A DNA stretch of 64,000 bases from Flavobacteriaceae bacterium (GTDB taxonomy: Bacteria > Bacteroidota > Bacteroidia > Flavobacteriales > Flavobacteriaceae). A model generated the notes under the pieces. It did no database searches. It was not told where the DNA came from and saw only the letters and a list, made by a program, of their open reading frames with translations. A program made the translations under genes and the position numbers. The first letter of the stretch is position 1. Every line of letters begins with the position of its first letter. The stretch lies in assembly GCA_018402385.1 (NCBI GenBank), contig JAGYJA010000004.1, positions 62,001 to 126,000 of the forward strand, given 5' to 3'. This document shows positions 62,858 through 64,000 of the stretch, in pieces.

Positions 62858-63619
62858 TTATCTCGGGACTAATACTGCAAATGGAATAATCATTTCTTCT
62901 AATGAGACACCACCATGCTGATAAGTATTTCTATAATAACTCACATAATGGTTATAATTATTTGGATAAGCAAAAAATAAATCTCCCTTTGCAAATATAA
63001 AGGAGCTGCTCATATTGATACTTGGCAGGTGAATGCTTTTTGGGTCCTTAGCAGCGAGCACATCCTTGTCTTCATAAGTCAAACTTTTTCCTGTTTTATA
63101 TCTTAAATTTAAGCTGGTATTTTTATCGCCAATGACTTTTGAAGGATTTTTCACATTGATTGTGCCGTGATCTGTTGTGATAATAAGTTTAAAACCCAGT
63201 TGTGCTGCTTGTTGTATTATTTCTAAAAGAGGGGAATTTTTAAACCAACTTTGAGTTAAAGACCTATAAGATTTGTCTGTGGATGCGAGTTCTTTGATAA
63301 CATCCATCTCAGTTTTTGCGTGAGAAATCATATCAACAAAATTATAAACCACAACAGTGAGGTCATTTTCTTTCTGCGTTTTGAAGTTTTCAACAAGTTT
63401 TCTCCCCTGCTTTAAACTTGAAATTTTAAAGTAATCGTAATTAATATTTTGACCTAGTCGTTTTAATTGTGCATCGAGAAACTCCTTTTCAAACATATTT
63501 TTTCCTCCTTCATCTGTATCATTTAACCACAAATCTGGATGCAGCTTATTCATATCATCTGGCATCAATCCGGAAAATATTGCATTTCGGGAATATTGAG
63601 TTGCTGTGGGTAAGATGCT
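62858..63619 (-). CDS. porX: PorX-like T9SS response regulator, PglZ domain, C-terminal part (frameshifted)
   Basis: In this frame the sequence reads SILPTATQYSRNAIFSGLMP and then NDTDEGGKNMFEKEFLDAQL, the PglZ (alkaline-phosphatase superfamily) domain of PorX, the response regulator that controls type IX secretion. Metal-binding and active-site regions include FVDMISHAKTE and KLIITTDHGTINV. It ends FAVLVPR. The expected upstream part is in another frame (next feature): one T is missing within the A/T run at 63620-63626. The first in-frame ATG (63568) is internal, so this part cannot make a normal protein unless the ribosome shifts or the base is a sequence error. Confidence 0.85.
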   Translation of the reverse strand, partial: SILPTATQYSRNAIFSGLMPDDMNKLHPDLWLNDTDEGGKNMFEKEFLDAQLKRLGQNINYDYFKISSLKQGRKLVENFKTQKENDLTVVVYNFVDMISHAKTEMDVIKELASTDKSYRSLTQSWFKNSPLLEIIQQAAQLGFKLIITTDHGTINVKNPSKVIGDKNTSLNLRYKTGKSLTYEDKDVLAAKDPKSIHLPSINMSSSFIFAKGDLFFAYPNNYNHYVSYYRNTYQHGGVSLEEMIIPFAVLVPR

Positions 63620-64000
63620 AAAAAAAGCAGACTCATGTTCTTTTTATAAATACCCGAGAGTATGGGCTCAAAGGTTTTCCATTGGTCATATCGCAAATTA
63701 TCGATGACAACAAGAAGAGTGGGTTGACCTTTTGTCATTTGAGGGAGTATTTTTTCCCTGAAAAGTGTATGTGACATCACAGGAGCATTAGCATCTCTTT
63801 CAAACCATTTTGGATAATTTTTATCTATAAATTTACAGAATTGTGTATTGGCTTCAGATTTTTGAGATTCTAAAATTTCAAACATACCTGAGTCCTCAAT
63901 TTCTTCTAAACGGAGTTCCCAATAAAGTAATTTTTGATACAATTCTACCCAAGCTTCATAAGAATTAACAGAGGAGAGGTCCATAGCTATTTTTCTGAAC
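63620..64000 (-). CDS. porX: PorX-like response regulator, middle part, runs off window
   Basis: The open frame enters from beyond the window and reads SYEAWVELYQKLLYWELRLEE, SHTLFREKILPQMTKGQP and LLVVIDNLRYDQWKTFEPIL, the linker and start of the PorX PglZ domain. The receiver domain must lie beyond 64000. It stops at 63565 after a non-homologous tail. The switch point is CTT TTT TTA, a T7 run (63626-63620); adding one T restores LLFFSILPTATQY. An ATG at 63984 is internal and not a true start. Confidence 0.85.

Overview
The window is a chromosomal segment of a member of the Bacteroidota, most likely a Flavobacteriaceae-type bacterium. It is AT-rich and densely packed with housekeeping genes. 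Several promoters carry the Bacteroidota -7 element TAnnTTTG. The type IX secretion system is represented by the C-terminal half of a PorX-like regulator and by a cargo protein with a C-terminal sorting domain. Characteristic Bacteroidota families (DUF4834, DUF4159, YfhO) and gene orders (ftsK-lolA-lptF/G; porX-tsaE-ald) are also present. I see no prophage, insertion sequence, CRISPR array or rRNA operon.

Layout. 1-5.4 kb: minus-strand envelope and division block (ftsK, lolA-like, lptF/G, then the start of ribB). 5.6-12.6 kb: minus-strand run of ybaB, maf, a lipoprotein, an MscS-like channel, a PIG-L deacetylase, two tiny membrane proteins and a sodium/solute symporter. 12.8-14.9 kb: an oligopeptidase B-like gene broken by a frameshift. 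15-18.7 kb: a fold-type II PLP enzyme and an alpha-oxoamine synthase that together look like the first two steps of sulfonolipid (capnine) synthesis, with a convergent GNAT-like gene. 18.7-25.5 kb: an outer-membrane protein and a plus-strand surface-polysaccharide cluster (DUF4834, YfhO, glycosyltransferase, flippase). 25.5-29 kb: a repeat-rich secreted protein, cold-shock protein and histidine ammonia-lyase. 29-36.8 kb: clpC operon divergent from gyrA and a TPR protein. 36.9-40 kb: thiolase, NlpC/P60 hydrolase and secreted GH16 glucanase. 40.2-40.6 kb: tRNA-Ser, tRNA-Pro and tRNA-Arg. 40.7-45 kb: methyltransferase, AI-2E-type permease, DUF4159, ChaN-like and a repeat protein. 45-49 kb: AbgT transporter, YchF GTPase, NlpE-like and TPR proteins. 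49.3-53.9 kb: parE and parC. 53.9-57.5 kb: lipoprotein, XRE regulator, M14 carboxypeptidase, Lrp and DinB. 57.6-64 kb: aroB, proline dehydrogenase, ald, small proteins, tsaE and the C-terminal half of porX.

The most interesting points are these. (1) Three otherwise intact genes (oligopeptidase B, parC, porX) each carry one single-base frameshift. The porX shift lies on a T7 run that forms, in the correct phase, a T_TTT_TTA heptamer of the -1 slippery type. (2) The 300-bp gap between the XRE gene and the M14 peptidase gene holds a set of TTACA-type dyads that coincide with the -7 promoter elements of both genes, which suggests a self-contained regulatory switch. (3) A 35-codon membrane microprotein gene, joined by an ATGA overlap and a 1-nt gap to its neighbours, precedes the symporter. 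(4) A 27-codon leader-like ORF sits 4 nt before the putative cysteate synthase gene.

All functional calls are from reading sequence motifs; no database search was possible.
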